From Apoda limacodes (Eukaryota; Arthropoda; Insecta; Lepidoptera; Limacodidae), in contig OX291557.1 of the NCBI GenBank assembly GCA_946406115.1, positions 14,354,501 to 14,418,500 on the forward strand: DNA of 64,000 bases, in the 5' to 3' direction. The notes under the pieces were generated by a model that was not told the origin of the DNA, did not search any database, and was given only the letters and a program-made list of their open reading frames with translations. Numbering within the stretch: position 1 is the first letter of the stretch; each line of letters starts with the position of its first letter. Shown piece after piece: positions 10,146-21,505 of this stretch. The position numbers and the translations under genes are program-made.

Positions 10146-11856
10146 ATTATTATTATATATCCATTATTATATTTTTGCAGCGTTTTTGATCAGCCAAAAC
10201 TTGAATTTATTCTAATAAAATTACACATTTAAAAAAAAAAAAAAACGTATAATACAAATTACGAAGAAACCAAAATGGTTAAGAATTCATAAAAAAATCT
10301 CGCAAAACTTGTTTTTTTTCTAAGGCGCAGATTACAAATATTCAATTTAAGATTTGTATAAAAATCATAAAAAACAGTAAACGGTACGGTATACAACATC
10401 ATACTCACATACCTCATTACATCCAATAAATATTAAATTTTATGTCAAAATCGTATTCTGCGTTCTCCAGGCGTTCTGCACAACCTGTATATAAGAAGAG
10501 ACTACCTATAAGTAACTTGAAAGAAACTATGAGAGGTTTTCCAAGAATTAACTGCCGCTTTTATTTTAGATTGAGATAAAATAATTTTGGCCAGTATTTT
10601 GGGTTGTAACTTAATTTTCAGATATTTCTGCAAGCTTAAAGGATTTTGTTTTGTAAATCCTGAAACACATTTAGATCCCACATTTTTTAACAGCAGAGAC
10701 ATCAGATCTGTGTTTAAATTTGCCCCTTTATAGGGTTTCGCACCCAAAGGGTTAAGAACGGGATCCTATTACTAAGACTCCGCTGTCCGTCCGTCCGTCC
10801 GTCTGTTACCAGGCTGTATCTCATGAACCGTGATAGTTAGACAGTTGAAATTTCCACAGATGATGTATTTTTGTTGCCGCTATAACAATAAATACTAAAA
10901 AACGGAATGAAACAAATATTTGAGGGGGGCTCCTACAGCAAACCCTTCGGTTCGGTACGGAACCCTTCGTGCACGATTCCGACTCGCACTTGGCCAATTA
11001 TTTTTATTTGGTTTGGAAGGAGTATGTACTCCTATATTTTTTACCCTTTAGATTTGTGTTAAACAACAGTTTACACAATGTGTTAGGTACATAAAATCAA
11101 TACTTCTACAGTGTTTATTATTTTGCAACCAGCTCCTGAATAAGTTTTAAGTTCTGTTTGTAACTTAAATTCTGTCTTTACTTGTATTTCAAAATTTATT
11201 GCCAAGTGAAATCAGAAAAATATCGTTCGACATTGGTAATGGATAGGCTGTACATAGATTAAAGGAAAAATTAATAGGTTTCGCAACGGAGTATTTATTT
11301 GACCTATATTTGGCACAAGGATAGGTGAAGAGATGTAGAAGGACTTGGAATACTTTACCTGGATCAAGAGTTTCTACGGTTATAGAGGTTTTTACAGATA
11401 ATTTTGCTCGGCTCTGTTTTTTCACGTAGCAAGCCAGGGACCAACGGGTTTACCTGATTTTTGCATAGGAGCAGCTATAAATTGGCAAAGAACATACAAG
11501 ATTTTAATTTCGATTGATCTGAAATATTTATTCCACAGGTGATACCTCTAGGCACTATTCATTTAACAACGTACCAACAGTGTCATCAGATGTAGCTAAA
11601 GAGATTAGAAAAATATAAAATACTTTTATTTATTTGATTTACCTAATAGACGCGCAATCTAGTATTCGGAGCCGATACCTGTTTGGTTAATTTTATTTTT
11701 TTAAAATCCTTAGACTTCAAATTATGAATTAGAAATTCAGTTCTGTAAATTCGCATTCGTAAGCTACTACTTTCAACTAATCAATTTTATTTGTTTCGGA
11801 CATCAACGAGTCAAATAGGTAATAAAATTAAAATAATAAAATAAATTCAATATATT
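10146..11856. other. Intergenic between A' and B', copy 2
   Basis: Counterpart of 1691-3332 with no gene seen. It contains an extra stretch of about 58 bp near 10230-10290 not present in copy 1 and the repeat at 10733-10995. Confidence 0.6.
10733..10995 (+). repeat. Widespread lepidopteran repeat (ccgtccgtccgt type), copy 2
   Basis: Same insertion as 2219-2480. This copy keeps more of the consensus near its end ('gagtccgactcgcacttgg'-like, here gattccgactcgcacttgg), so copy 1 has decayed more. Confidence 0.75.
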
Positions 11857-12349
11857 TATTTATTGTATACAAATATCTTAACTTACAAGTTCATATATCT
11901 ACCTAGCTACAAAATAGAGCAATGTAATTTTTGTTATTAAATAAATAAATTGTATTAATACTTAATTTATAAGTCATTAAAAATGTAATAAAATACAATG
12001 CATAAGGTAAAAACTAATTGATGGCACAAATGTCTTTTTGTATTCCTATAAACTTTGGTAAATAAAAATATTAAAGAACAAATATGTGAGAGAACGGTTA
12101 GCCTATATCTAAATTCATTGAACACCTCAACAATAAAGGTACTTATTAGACAATTGCACCTAACCATATCAAAATCATATATTTTATGCCAGCCTTTTTA
12201 TTTTAATTCATAATTTACATTATACAAGTCACAGCACTTCGGGACAACTTTTCTTTATGATATACATATAAAATCTGATAAATGTCTGTTATGTCCATAG
12301 AAATGTCTGTTAAATAGGTCTTAACCACTTTTAAGACGATAACAATTCT

Positions 12350-12919
12350 TTATCGATGAAGTCCTGAAGTATCACGATGAATCACTCGCCGCGGTATTCT
12401 CTGAGTTGGCAATCCAGATAGTCCTTTAACATAAGTATATGTAACTGGTGGCCGAAGTATACTCTTTGGTTGTGCTTGTTTTCTGGAATTTCGGGCTTTT
12501 GGAGGAGAATATGATTGTGAGCGTACTGTGAGGTTCAAGCTCTGGAAGATCTTCCGCAGAGATGCAGTTGAGCTATTACGACGACGTCGGTCAGAAATTT
12601 CATTGCTAGAGTTAGAAGATTCAGAAGAATGGTCGTGCGAATGCCTCGTGTTGCAAGTGACACTATCGCTGCTGCTTGAGCTGCTGATGGAATCAGAATC
12701 TGTGTTTCGGGATAGTTGTCGTCTAATAATTCGCATTAATCGCGTCACTTTCCGTCTTTTATCAGGCATTTCCTCAGCTGGCGGACACACTACAATTTTT
12801 GGAGTCATTGGCACTGAATGCTTTTCGTCTTTATCTTGCTGATCTTTTATAACCTTCATCGACAAACCGCCGGAAAAATTCTCACTATCAATCACATTAA
12901 TTTCTATTTTATTTTTCAT
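12350..12919 (-). CDS. Gene B': second copy of gene B (two residue changes)
   Basis: A 189-codon intronless frame collinear with 3739-4308, differing at Val9 (Met in B) and Cys45 (Arg in B) plus a handful of silent changes. Cys45 matches A and A' (Cys44 there), so the Arg in B is probably derived. Roughly eight base changes over 570 bp contrast with none in A versus A'. All shared features are intact: PPAEEMPDK block, RRRR cluster, PKSILRPP and the C-terminal block. The likely AATAAA is at 11860-11855 on the minus strand. Function unknown. Confidence 0.85.
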   Translation of the reverse strand: MKNKIEINVIDSENFSGGLSMKVIKDQQDKDEKHSVPMTPKIVVCPPAEEMPDKRRKVTRLMRIIRRQLSRNTDSDSISSSSSSDSVTCNTRHSHDHSSESSNSSNEISDRRRRNSSTASLRKIFQSLNLTVRSQSYSPPKARNSRKQAQPKSILRPPVTYTYVKGLSGLPTQRIPRRVIHRDTSGLHR

Positions 12920-13068
12920 ATTTAATAAGTTCTTTTCACTTGCAACAGCCGAAAAATACTTGTTTAATATTTTTGAAAGCGGGACGATAATTACACGAAG
13001 TTTAAAGTTTTTCGATGTTTACATGTAACGTAGTCTACAAAAGAGGTGTTCCACGAAAATCGGTTATG

Positions 13069-13133
13069 AACTGGTCTGTAAGCAGATCTAGACACTGGTT
13101 TTATAGGATAGTAGGCACATGCGCAGTGTTGGT
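13069..13133 (-). promoter_or_regulatory. Promoter of gene B'
   Basis: TATAAAAC at 13105-13098, CCAGTT initiator with start A at 13072, and the upstream box at about 13114-13133. Matches gene B at an offset of 8611. Confidence 0.75.
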
Positions 13134-14014
13134 TCAATTACTCAATCCTGGTTATTTACACCGAGAACCTTAACATTCTACATGCGGTATATATGTTACC
13201 GCTCTGATCCAGAAAAACTATAATTTGAAATACTCACCTACATCTCTGTTTCTTTTACGTTGTGTCGTAACTTATATTTGTTCTGTGGTGGTGGGTTCTT
13301 CGATTATGTTTTAATTTATAAATGTGACAGTTTTATAGTTGTGGAATCGAGAAAAGGTTTTAGGGTTCCTTAGCTAAAATCGGAATTCTTGGATGGATGG
13401 CACCACCTTATATTCTTTGGTTAGATCCTAATATAATTCTACAGAAACGGGTTATTTGTGAAAGCCATACATATTGGTCATACAAATTGAGAAATAATAT
13501 TTTTAGTTAATTTTTTTCACGCACCTACGTTTTTTGGATAAACGCATTTTTTTAAATGTATTTAATATTTTCTATAAAATTTATATTTTGCGAGTTAGTT
13601 CGGTTAGTTAGTTAATTAGCTACCAAAGTTGAAAAAGAAAAGATGATGTAACTTTTGAAGTGCGAAATCTGAATATCCGGATATGATCATGGTAATAAAA
13701 CTTTATAAACACTACCTACCAATAAAAAACAAAAGCGGCAAATAAGTAAATAAGTCTATGTCACGCACTTTGCCGCTTTTTATTTTATAATATCTATATT
13801 TTAATAAAATTATTGTTTTCTTTGTTGTTTCTTGCTCATAAAACGATTAAGCAACTTTAACATTGCAAAATACCATTTTTAAAACTAAAAAGCAATTTAA
13901 TTGTTCTACAGCTTAATAGAGTATGTAGTTTGGAATTAACTGAACATTGCATTAAAATTGTATTAAAGTTAAGAAATTAACAAATTTTCAGGAATATAAT
14001 AAATACTTTGAACT
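13134..14014. other. Intergenic right of B', copy 2
   Basis: Counterpart of 4523-5404 with few substitutions. No gene seen. It ends at the right breakpoint of the duplication. Confidence 0.6.
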
Positions 14015-14104
14015 TTCGGTCCATCTGGCAATTGATTGGTTTATTGACGATTCAGGACAAGACACAATATAAAAAACAACGTTTTAATTGTTCAATTGTA
14101 GATG

Positions 14105-14110
14105 TTTATT
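14105..14110 (-). terminator. Candidate polyadenylation signal of N1
   Basis: AATAAA on the minus strand, about 100 nt past the N1 stop. Confidence 0.5.
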
Positions 14111-14211
14111 TTTTTGGAATAATTAACGAAGACATTTCAATTTATACTTTTTTGATAGTTGGGTTTTGGTTTCATAAAAAGGTTCAATAAACTTGGAACT
14201 GCTTTTTGTTT

Positions 14212-15520
14212 TCAGCGACGAAGGAGGACGGGTGCGGCACCATAAGCAGAGTATGTGAGTGGTACACCATAGGGTGAGACGACGGCGGGGGCGACTCCAG
14301 GGTACACGTAGTCTAATCCCGCGGAGTACGCGAGCAGCTGTGGGGAGGGCTCCGGCGCTGGAGCGGCCTTGGGTTCAGGCGCAGCCAGGGCTACCGCCAT
14401 CAGAGCGAACAGGGCAAACTGTAAATAAAATATTATTGATAAGGACATAAATATGCGTTATAGATAAATATAGCATTACTCTATGATAATAACGGGTGTA
14501 CCAAATAAGGGTACTAAGCGAGCATTCCCGGTAAGTTTTATGAGTATGTTAACATTTAAAACATTTTTATGGCTTAAATTTCAAACTTTAAAAATTACAT
14601 TTTTTAAACAATAGAAGTGACAACCCATCAGCTGTTTGGGATCAAGAGTCCTTGTCTTAAAATATGTTATGATGACATACTTTGAAGGCTTTCCGGTAAT
14701 GCTGAATAAGTATTTCTATTTCGTAACATCCTTCTTAAGGTCGTCGACCAACTTATGACATACAGTTTGTATACATATTTACAAATTTCTTTCTGTTCAA
14801 TTGAAAGACCATAAGGCTTGTTTAACCAACAACTGATGGAGAAACAAGGATACTGAGTGGCGACCACGGATGCCACGGACAAGAAATTGCAGTACAAATA
14901 GATTTACTATTGGGCTAACAGACTATCTATAGTTTTTTTAATTTTTTATACCACTAAGGTGGCAAACAAGCTTTCTGTCTGCCTGATGGTAAGCAGCGTA
15001 TTATATACTATACAGTTAAAGCCGCAGACATTCACTGGGTGTAGCTGGATAATTAGTCATGACTGACCGTTGTGACCCCCCCCCCCCGAAGTGCTAGAAC
15101 CCTGAGCCGTAAAAAATAAACAATTACTGTGCCGAGCAGTCACCCACGACTCCTCCTGGCCTCCCCTTTAATGAAACCCTGTAATAGCCCCTGAGTGAGG
15201 CCTACGTTTGAATTAGACTTACTAAAGTCTCGCCTAACATGACGATGACTTTATAGTAACTTTTAACTTTCAATTAAAGATAATTTACGTCGATAAAATG
15301 GAAAAGGTTAATCATTTGATGGGTATTTAAAGTTATGCTGAGATTCTATTGCCATCATCTTAATTTGTAAGAAAGAAACAACGTCGTTCTTTCTGAAAAT
15401 TTTTATATATATATTTCATGTGTTTTTTTTTAATTTAAAGTTTTATTTTATCGTTTGCCTTATAAGAAGCATTAATTGTCCAAAAATTTTAAATGCACTA
15501 CTTACAATCTTTGCAAACAT
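14212..15520 (-). CDS. N1: Nplp4-like small secreted peptide, two exons
   Basis: Exon 1 is 15520-15506 (ATG TTT GCA AAG ATT, MFAKI), followed by GTAAGT. Exon 2 is 14418-14212 after TTTACAG, with TGA at 14214-14212. The protein has 73 aa. Its hydrophobic signal peptide runs through FALFALMAVALAA, followed by a Pro/Glu/Ala segment PEPKAAPAPEPSP and a Tyr/Val/Pro/Ala-rich body ending VLLRR. The phase-0 intron of 1087 nt holds a LINE tail fragment (14930-15010). Size, signal peptide and Tyr/Pro/Ala composition resemble insect neuropeptide-like precursor 4 and small cuticular peptides. The exact role is unknown. A simple frame search gives a false start in the intron at 14448. The sequence differs from N2 at about 12 of 207 exon-2 bases. 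The C-terminus is VLLRR where N2 and N4 have VYLRR. Confidence 0.82.
14930..15010 (-). mobile_element. LINE 3'-end fragment in N1 intron
   Basis: T-rich run then 'ataccactaaggtggcaaac' and 'gcctgatggtaagcagc'. This is the reverse of the 3' end of the LINE at 58579-59125. Confidence 0.7.
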
Positions 15521-15542
15521 GTTGTTTGTTTGAAGAGTTCTG

Positions 15543-15583
15543 TCAGAATCGTAAGCAGAATCAACAATAACGTACTTATATAT
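15543..15583 (-). promoter_or_regulatory. Promoter of N1
   Basis: TATATAAG on the minus strand (15582-15575) and an ACGATTCTG initiator region (15552-15544), spaced as in N2-N4. The usual initiator A is a T here. Confidence 0.6.
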
Positions 15584-16557
15584 CCAAGTGTTAGCCTTGA
15601 TCTTTATAATTATCCAACTAACTTTAGACCACTTGATAATAACAATGACAAAATAATAAAGTCATACAAAGATACTTACACATACTGAGAGAGGTTGACG
15701 ATATTTGTCATAACAGTTGTCTTTGATAATATCCTGGTTTGCCATATCATAATAGGTATGTTTATCTTATGAGTACCTACTAGTATTATATACTATTTTA
15801 TACATGTCACTGATTCACTGGTCCAAATTTATTGTAACATGAAGACCACCTAATTAACCTAATTGAGAAGTGTTAACATATACGCCTATACGGGTATGTA
15901 TTGGTCCTGGTTAATACATCCATTTTGGTTCGTTAGGGTTTTAGTTTTGATTTAAAAATAAAATTATATCTGTTTATAGTAACTGTCACCATCAAATTTA
16001 ATTTGAACATTTGACCGTTTCGATTAATGTCCAAAGCTAATAATGATACTGGCTGGTCAATTCATAAAAGCAAAGAGGTAAATTATAGCTTTAACTACTT
16101 TTGTCAGTTATTTTGGCTTAACTGTTATGGATTCTTACAATTTTTGCATGTAATAGGATTTTATAAATGGGCAAAATTCGATTTAAATTTCGATTAGAAT
16201 GCTTTTTGGAATTTTATGATTTGGATAGAAACCGGAGACCGCATCTAATGTTTTGTTAAACCGATACATGAAGTATCATTATAAGCGAAAAGACCATAAA
16301 CTCGCGTTATGACTCCGAGGCACGACTGAAGTTTACTCTTTAAGTTTTTTTTTATGGCATGCTGCCATGGTCATTTTCGTGCTTTTAAATTACGAAGGCT
16401 AATATTAAAAATACCAACTGACACCTCTAGTCAGTAAGGTCTTCTTATTACCATAATTTACAGATGCCGTAGACATAGGCAATCAGTATCACTATTTCTT
16501 ATACTTCTACTACTAACTCGACCCAAAAGGTAGATAGTCTTATTATTTTGATTTTAT
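15584..16557. other. Intergenic, nothing recognised
   Basis: AT-rich DNA between the N1 promoter and the orphan frame at 16558. No gene, no clear repeat structure by eye. Confidence 0.5.
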
Positions 16558-16821
16558 ATGTTTCCAGACGAAGCGGACCTTGCCGCTCGGTACAGCAGGT
16601 ATGCTTACCGCACGCACGTGCGTGACTCGGCACGTGTCTTACACTGCCAGGCTTTTGAGAGTGGGCTGACTCCACTCAAGATCCTCGGCACAGCCTACAC
16701 TGCTTGCCAGTATCTCAGGGCGACTCTTGAACGTCATGGGTTGCCGGTATTCATCGCTACCTACCATCACAATCTACGTATACCGGGAAGTTGCGATACG
16801 TTTCTTCCTACTTTGCGCTGA
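16558..16821 (+). other. Orphan 87-codon frame, possible exon
   Basis: A frame of 87 codons with markedly higher GC and G/C-ending codons than its AT-rich surroundings. The sequence just inside the ATG, 'atgtttccag', also reads as a splice acceptor, so it could be a terminal exon rather than a whole gene. The translated sequence has no domain I recognise. An AATAAA occurs near 17082. It could equally be a fragment of a mobile element. No neighbouring exon was found. Confidence 0.25.
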
Positions 16822-19800
16822 TGTCTGATGGCAGCCTAACCTAACAGCCTACTTGTTGAGGACATCGTGCAAGATTAAGGTAGAGCCTTAACCGATGACT
16901 AATACTAATGTATTTAATCTATTGTATTTAATCTCAAAAATATTAAACCTTTGCAAAACCTCCTATTGCTTTCGCTTTCGGTTTCTATCTATCTTGCTAG
17001 ATTGATAAGGAAATATTGTAATATATTCTATCTATTTCACTTTATATTTTAGGGCTAGGAAGTGATTAGGTAATACTAATCAATAAATACTTGCGCACAC
17101 TTTTTTTTTCTAAACCCTCTCTCTGATCACCTAGCCGGTGCACAGTGACCTTAGGGACATCTCCTATACCTCTAAGTGTTTCATTGTAAATTACACCTTT
17201 GCTGGTTAGGACACTAGTTGGGTCTTTATAAACTATCAGGCTGAATACCCACCAGAATCGAATTGATCCTTTATTATGTTCGTGTTTAGACTTTTATCGT
17301 CTTTTATATTTAAGGCTCAACCTTTTTGTATGTATGTAATAGTTTAGGTCGTTATTAGTTTTAAATCTTTTAAAGATTGTTACTGAAAGAAAATATTGTA
17401 TTTTGATTGAGTTTGAAATTAATTGTGTTCGCTTTTTATTTGTTTTTACTTTCAGCTGTCTGGTCAGGTTCTACGGCTGGCCAGCTCTTACTAGGGCTGG
17501 CTGGCACCTAGCCCCTGTGAACCTTGTGAATATCAGTTACAATCCTCAGAATTTCACCGTGACTAACCTATATATTTCTTCATCGCTAAATCGCCAAAAA
17601 TTAAGAACCATTATTGACCAAAAGTGCTTTAATTGTTGCATAGCAGGCAGCTTATTGGGAAAGGTCTCGAGTATACCAGATGTAACCTATCGTTTTAGGC
17701 TACTTCAAAAATAAACATGCAAGTAAATATAGGTAACTGAATTATTGTCCAATTCTTAGAAGCTTGAATTCTTTCCTTTAAGTGAATAGGTGCTTACATC
17801 TGTGCTGTGCTGACACAGTAAATTGGTCTACGATGACAGGAATCTCTTAACAAGTTTAAAAACTTGATAAAAAATATATTTAATCTTTAAAAGCGTCAAC
17901 TAGATTTAGTGGCTTTAACTATAAAAAGTTACGTACTCAAACTTTATTTTGTTTTTATCTCTATGAGATATACAAATAGGGTGTAGTTTCAGTATGTCAC
18001 TATTAAGACACAACCAAAGGATATAGAAAAAGTTTATTGAACAATGAGTATTAATTGATCTTCAGAACCGTGAACCCCAAAGCCGATTACTGGTATTTGG
18101 AATTCGAGCGAGGGCTTGCTCGGAACGAAACTGTTGTCTAGAGGAACGCACGTGCAAGTAAACAGAACAAACGAATACAGGACACTCACGCAAGAAGAGT
18201 TCGTGGTTCTGGTACACTTACATACAATCAAATAAAACATCTTATGTTCTTTCAGCGTCCTTTTTGTTTATGGTTCTTAACTGGCCCATCATAACTCGCT
18301 GATAGTTAAAATTAGTTTACCCCAAACACTCAATTTGTATTTTTTTATTTTTTTTACGAGTTTTTTATTTTTCTGCTATGTAGTAAATTGAGTACCTGGA
18401 CAGCCTTTATGTGTAGAGATTTTAAATAGATTGCGGTTTTTCTATTTAAAAATGTCGAGGAGAGGGCAACAGATATGATTGATCAAATTATCATAATTAA
18501 CTTGATAATTACGAAAAAAGCAGAGATTTGGAGATATGGATAAAGTGTCCAATTAATTAAAAATGCTTCTTTATTCTAACTCCATATTTGTAATTTTATT
18601 TGTTGATTTATTATTTTATATTTTAGAGAATTTTAACATACCTATTCATAATTGAACTCCTTTCCTAAAGTCAATTTAATTTTTTTTTTAAACGAAAATT
18701 TAATAATTTATATTATATTTATTATGAATCTAATATATACACATTTCTATTTCCAAATTCCAGGAGCGGGTGAGCATGAACGTAAAGCGGAAATTTTCGT
18801 GCATAACCCGGTTTCGCATCGGAGAGCTTAGACAGAGAAAAAAATATAGCTAAGTTCTAAGTTAATATAACATAGTTAAATTTATTTAAAGTTCTAAGTT
18901 AATATAACATAGTTAAATTTAATTAAAGGTATTTGATTTAACATAATAATAACTAAAAGTTTTCACGAGAAAACTTTTACAGTTTTGGTGCCATGACGCC
19001 AGGATGGAGGTCAAGAAATACGAGTTATTATTAAAAAATAACTAACTTGTAACCTCTATAATAGAATCTAATTTATATGTTTCTAAAATTTCACAAACGG
19101 TCCTAAACTATTAACATAATTTTTACTTAATAAACCCATTAGACTAATCAGACACTGGCCAAAACTTCAATTAAATTAATTAATCATTTGAAACATAGAC
19201 ATGTTTTCTACTTTTGAATCTTTAAATCGCTTCCGATTTTAACAAACGCTCTCTTTAACTAAACAGGACGGTTTCTATTTTTAGAATGACAACGTAAAGT
19301 TTTTCTCAACAACATAAACTGGCAAACAAGTAGGCTTCTACAATATTAAATTTGATTTTGTTTGATTGTTTCGAATATATCTTCGTTTAGCTTAACTAAA
19401 CATGGCATAATAACGATATATCATATAATATTTTGTGTTACTGTTTTCATGTTTTATTTAGGTGGTGTTTATCTTGAATGCTTTATTTATGTGTATGCCT
19501 GATATATATCTACGAAAAAAAAAATTATCTTTTGTTTAACTATTAAACTGTAATACAAGTTACAAAATAGGTATTTCGTAAAACTTTTTTTATTAGTAAA
19601 ATTTTAAAACTCAAAGTTATTGGAATTTATTTTTATCCCTAGGGTATGCGCGCGCAAAATGCCTGACAGTTTAGGCGTAGCGCGTAGGTAAGGGACGAAA
19701 AGGGCTCCGGCTGCACCTCGGCTCGGGTAGACATTTGTCGGAACTCTTTGCAATAACACGCTTTCCGCACTCATAATGAAATATTTTGTTTTTGAATTGT

Positions 19801-21505
19801 TCGTTTATATATTGGAACAACTGGCCTTAATCTTTGCAGTCATTCAGTCTATTACACCTCTATAGGTGTAATACCTATGTAATCGCACGTCACTAGTATG
19901 TACAACAATGGCATTATAGTAAGTTACGGTAGTAGGGTTTTGACATCACGAATTTCCTGATTAACCATCAACGTTTATAAATCTTGTTAAGTGGTTTGAG
20001 AAAAAAGAAAAACGAATTGAAACCTTTTTTAGCAGAAATATTGACTAACTACTTTGAACACATTTGCTCAAAAAATGCATTTTATTTACGAAGCTTGTAT
20101 ACATTGTTCAAAATTACGCACCATACAACGTAAAATGCGGTAAAATAGGTACTGTCAAATAAGTATCTGTTTTACAGCACGCTCCGTTGTATAGCGCCGT
20201 GCGTGTTCTCTACGATTTATTATAATTTCGATCGAACCTCCTTAGAAGCGCTTTTGATCTATATATTTGACTTACTTTAATACTAAAAGAAAAAGGAACG
20301 AAAGATGAAGTTCTAATTTTCACCACCCGCACGTGGCGCCATTTGTAAATATGCGCCATTCTCATATTAGAAAAAGATTGTTGCGACTTTCCGACTGATA
20401 TCTATTTACAAAATAATGAGTTCAAGCGAGGAATCCGATATTAATATGTAATCTACTCTACCTGAAATCTAAATTGAGGCGCAAATTGCAGAAAATGGGC
20501 TCTTACCGCCAAAATCGCGAGAAATTTAATGGCTCAAAATAATTTTATATAATAGAAAACTCGAAGAAATACTCAATCATTCTCTGAAAATGTTTTAAAA
20601 GCTTATTTCAATGAATGACGTGTGAAGTTAAAAAGCACTCTTAAAACTAACAATGACATATATTTATCAAAGTACCTACTTAAAGTTATACGTATTTTTG
20701 AAACTACAGTCAGATGGCTATACAAGCAAAAAATCTAAAGTATTGACTGTTTACTATAAATTATACTGTTTTCTCGCAAATGGGTTGAAAACTCGTAACT
20801 ATGGTTAGCCCTCGACTAACCATTTCGAAACTGCTAACGCGTTACATACACTCAACCAAATGCTGCAATTATTTAATTTAAACTGCGTTACCATTGCTAA
20901 CTAGCGCCTCCAATGGATATTTTTATTTTCCTTTTTGTGCAAAGCGAATTTTAAAAACGTGCGTCTACAGAAATATGTTACTAGTATTAAGCTATTATTT
21001 TTTAATTTTTTTTTTACCACTAAGGTGGCAAACAAGCACACAGTTTTTAGAATCTAAGCGAATTAAATATAGCATATTTGTTAAAAACGGTCACTAGCAA
21101 AAATGCTATCTACAACTCACAATTTTATCCTAGAAGCAGTACCAAACGTTCATAACTGGTTACATATTTCTTTAGAGGCACATTTTTGTAATTTTCTTTG
21201 CACTAAGAGAAAAACAAAAATATCTATTGGCGACGCTAGTAGACGTCAGAAACCCTAAGTACATTTATCTATTAAATAATTATAGAAAAAAAAAAAGTTA
21301 TATCTCTGGACTGCCAGCCTTTGCAAAATTAGATTTCTTGTAGATGTCCTGAAAATAGGCCAAAATTAGACGTTTCCGAAAAATTCCTATCCTGGTAGGT
21401 AGCACGACTCGGGGATAAAGGTGTTTTTTCAGATTTCACTTCTGTACTTAACACACTTAACAGTTAAACCATTTTCTAACTCAATATAGTTTATTTAATT
21501 TCTTG
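16822..21505. other. Long intergenic region
   Basis: About 4.7 kb. A GC-richer patch preceded by a pyrimidine tract and AG lies at 17440-17530. A two-unit tandem duplication is listed at 18853-18925. A LINE 3' tail scrap ('accactaaggtggcaaacaa') lies at 21005-21037. Otherwise no gene seen. Confidence 0.5.
18853..18925 (+). repeat. Two-unit tandem duplication
   Basis: The stretch 'gttctaagttaatataacat' plus 'agttaaattta' occurs twice in direct succession, unit about 38 bp. Confidence 0.85.

Larger units (their letters stand above)
5405..14014. repeat. Tandem duplication, second copy (complete 8.6-kb unit)
   Basis: This is the complete unit of about 8610 bp. It starts at the junction with copy 1 (5404/5405) and ends at 14014, about 200 bp from the stop of the next gene. 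It carries A' and B'. Compared with copy 1 it holds extra stretches of about 58 bp (near 10230-10290), about 38 bp (near 11990-12028) and about 40 bp (near 12214-12256), plus scattered substitutions. These differences could separate old paralogues, or two haplotypes laid end to end by an assembler. Confidence 0.85.

Noticed and set aside
1..14014. Idea that A/B are Bearded-type Enhancer-of-split genes (small, intronless, clustered)
   Set aside because: Size and lack of introns fit, but I found none of the characteristic protein motifs or 3' UTR boxes.
14212..14448. Single-exon reading of N1 starting at 14448
   Set aside because: The first ten codons lie in the intron; the exon starts after TTTACAG at 14418 and joins the micro-exon at 15520-15506.
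17403..17714. 103-codon frame with a pyrimidine tract and AG near its start
   Set aside because: No domain or codon bias beyond one GC-rich patch; not enough to call an exon.
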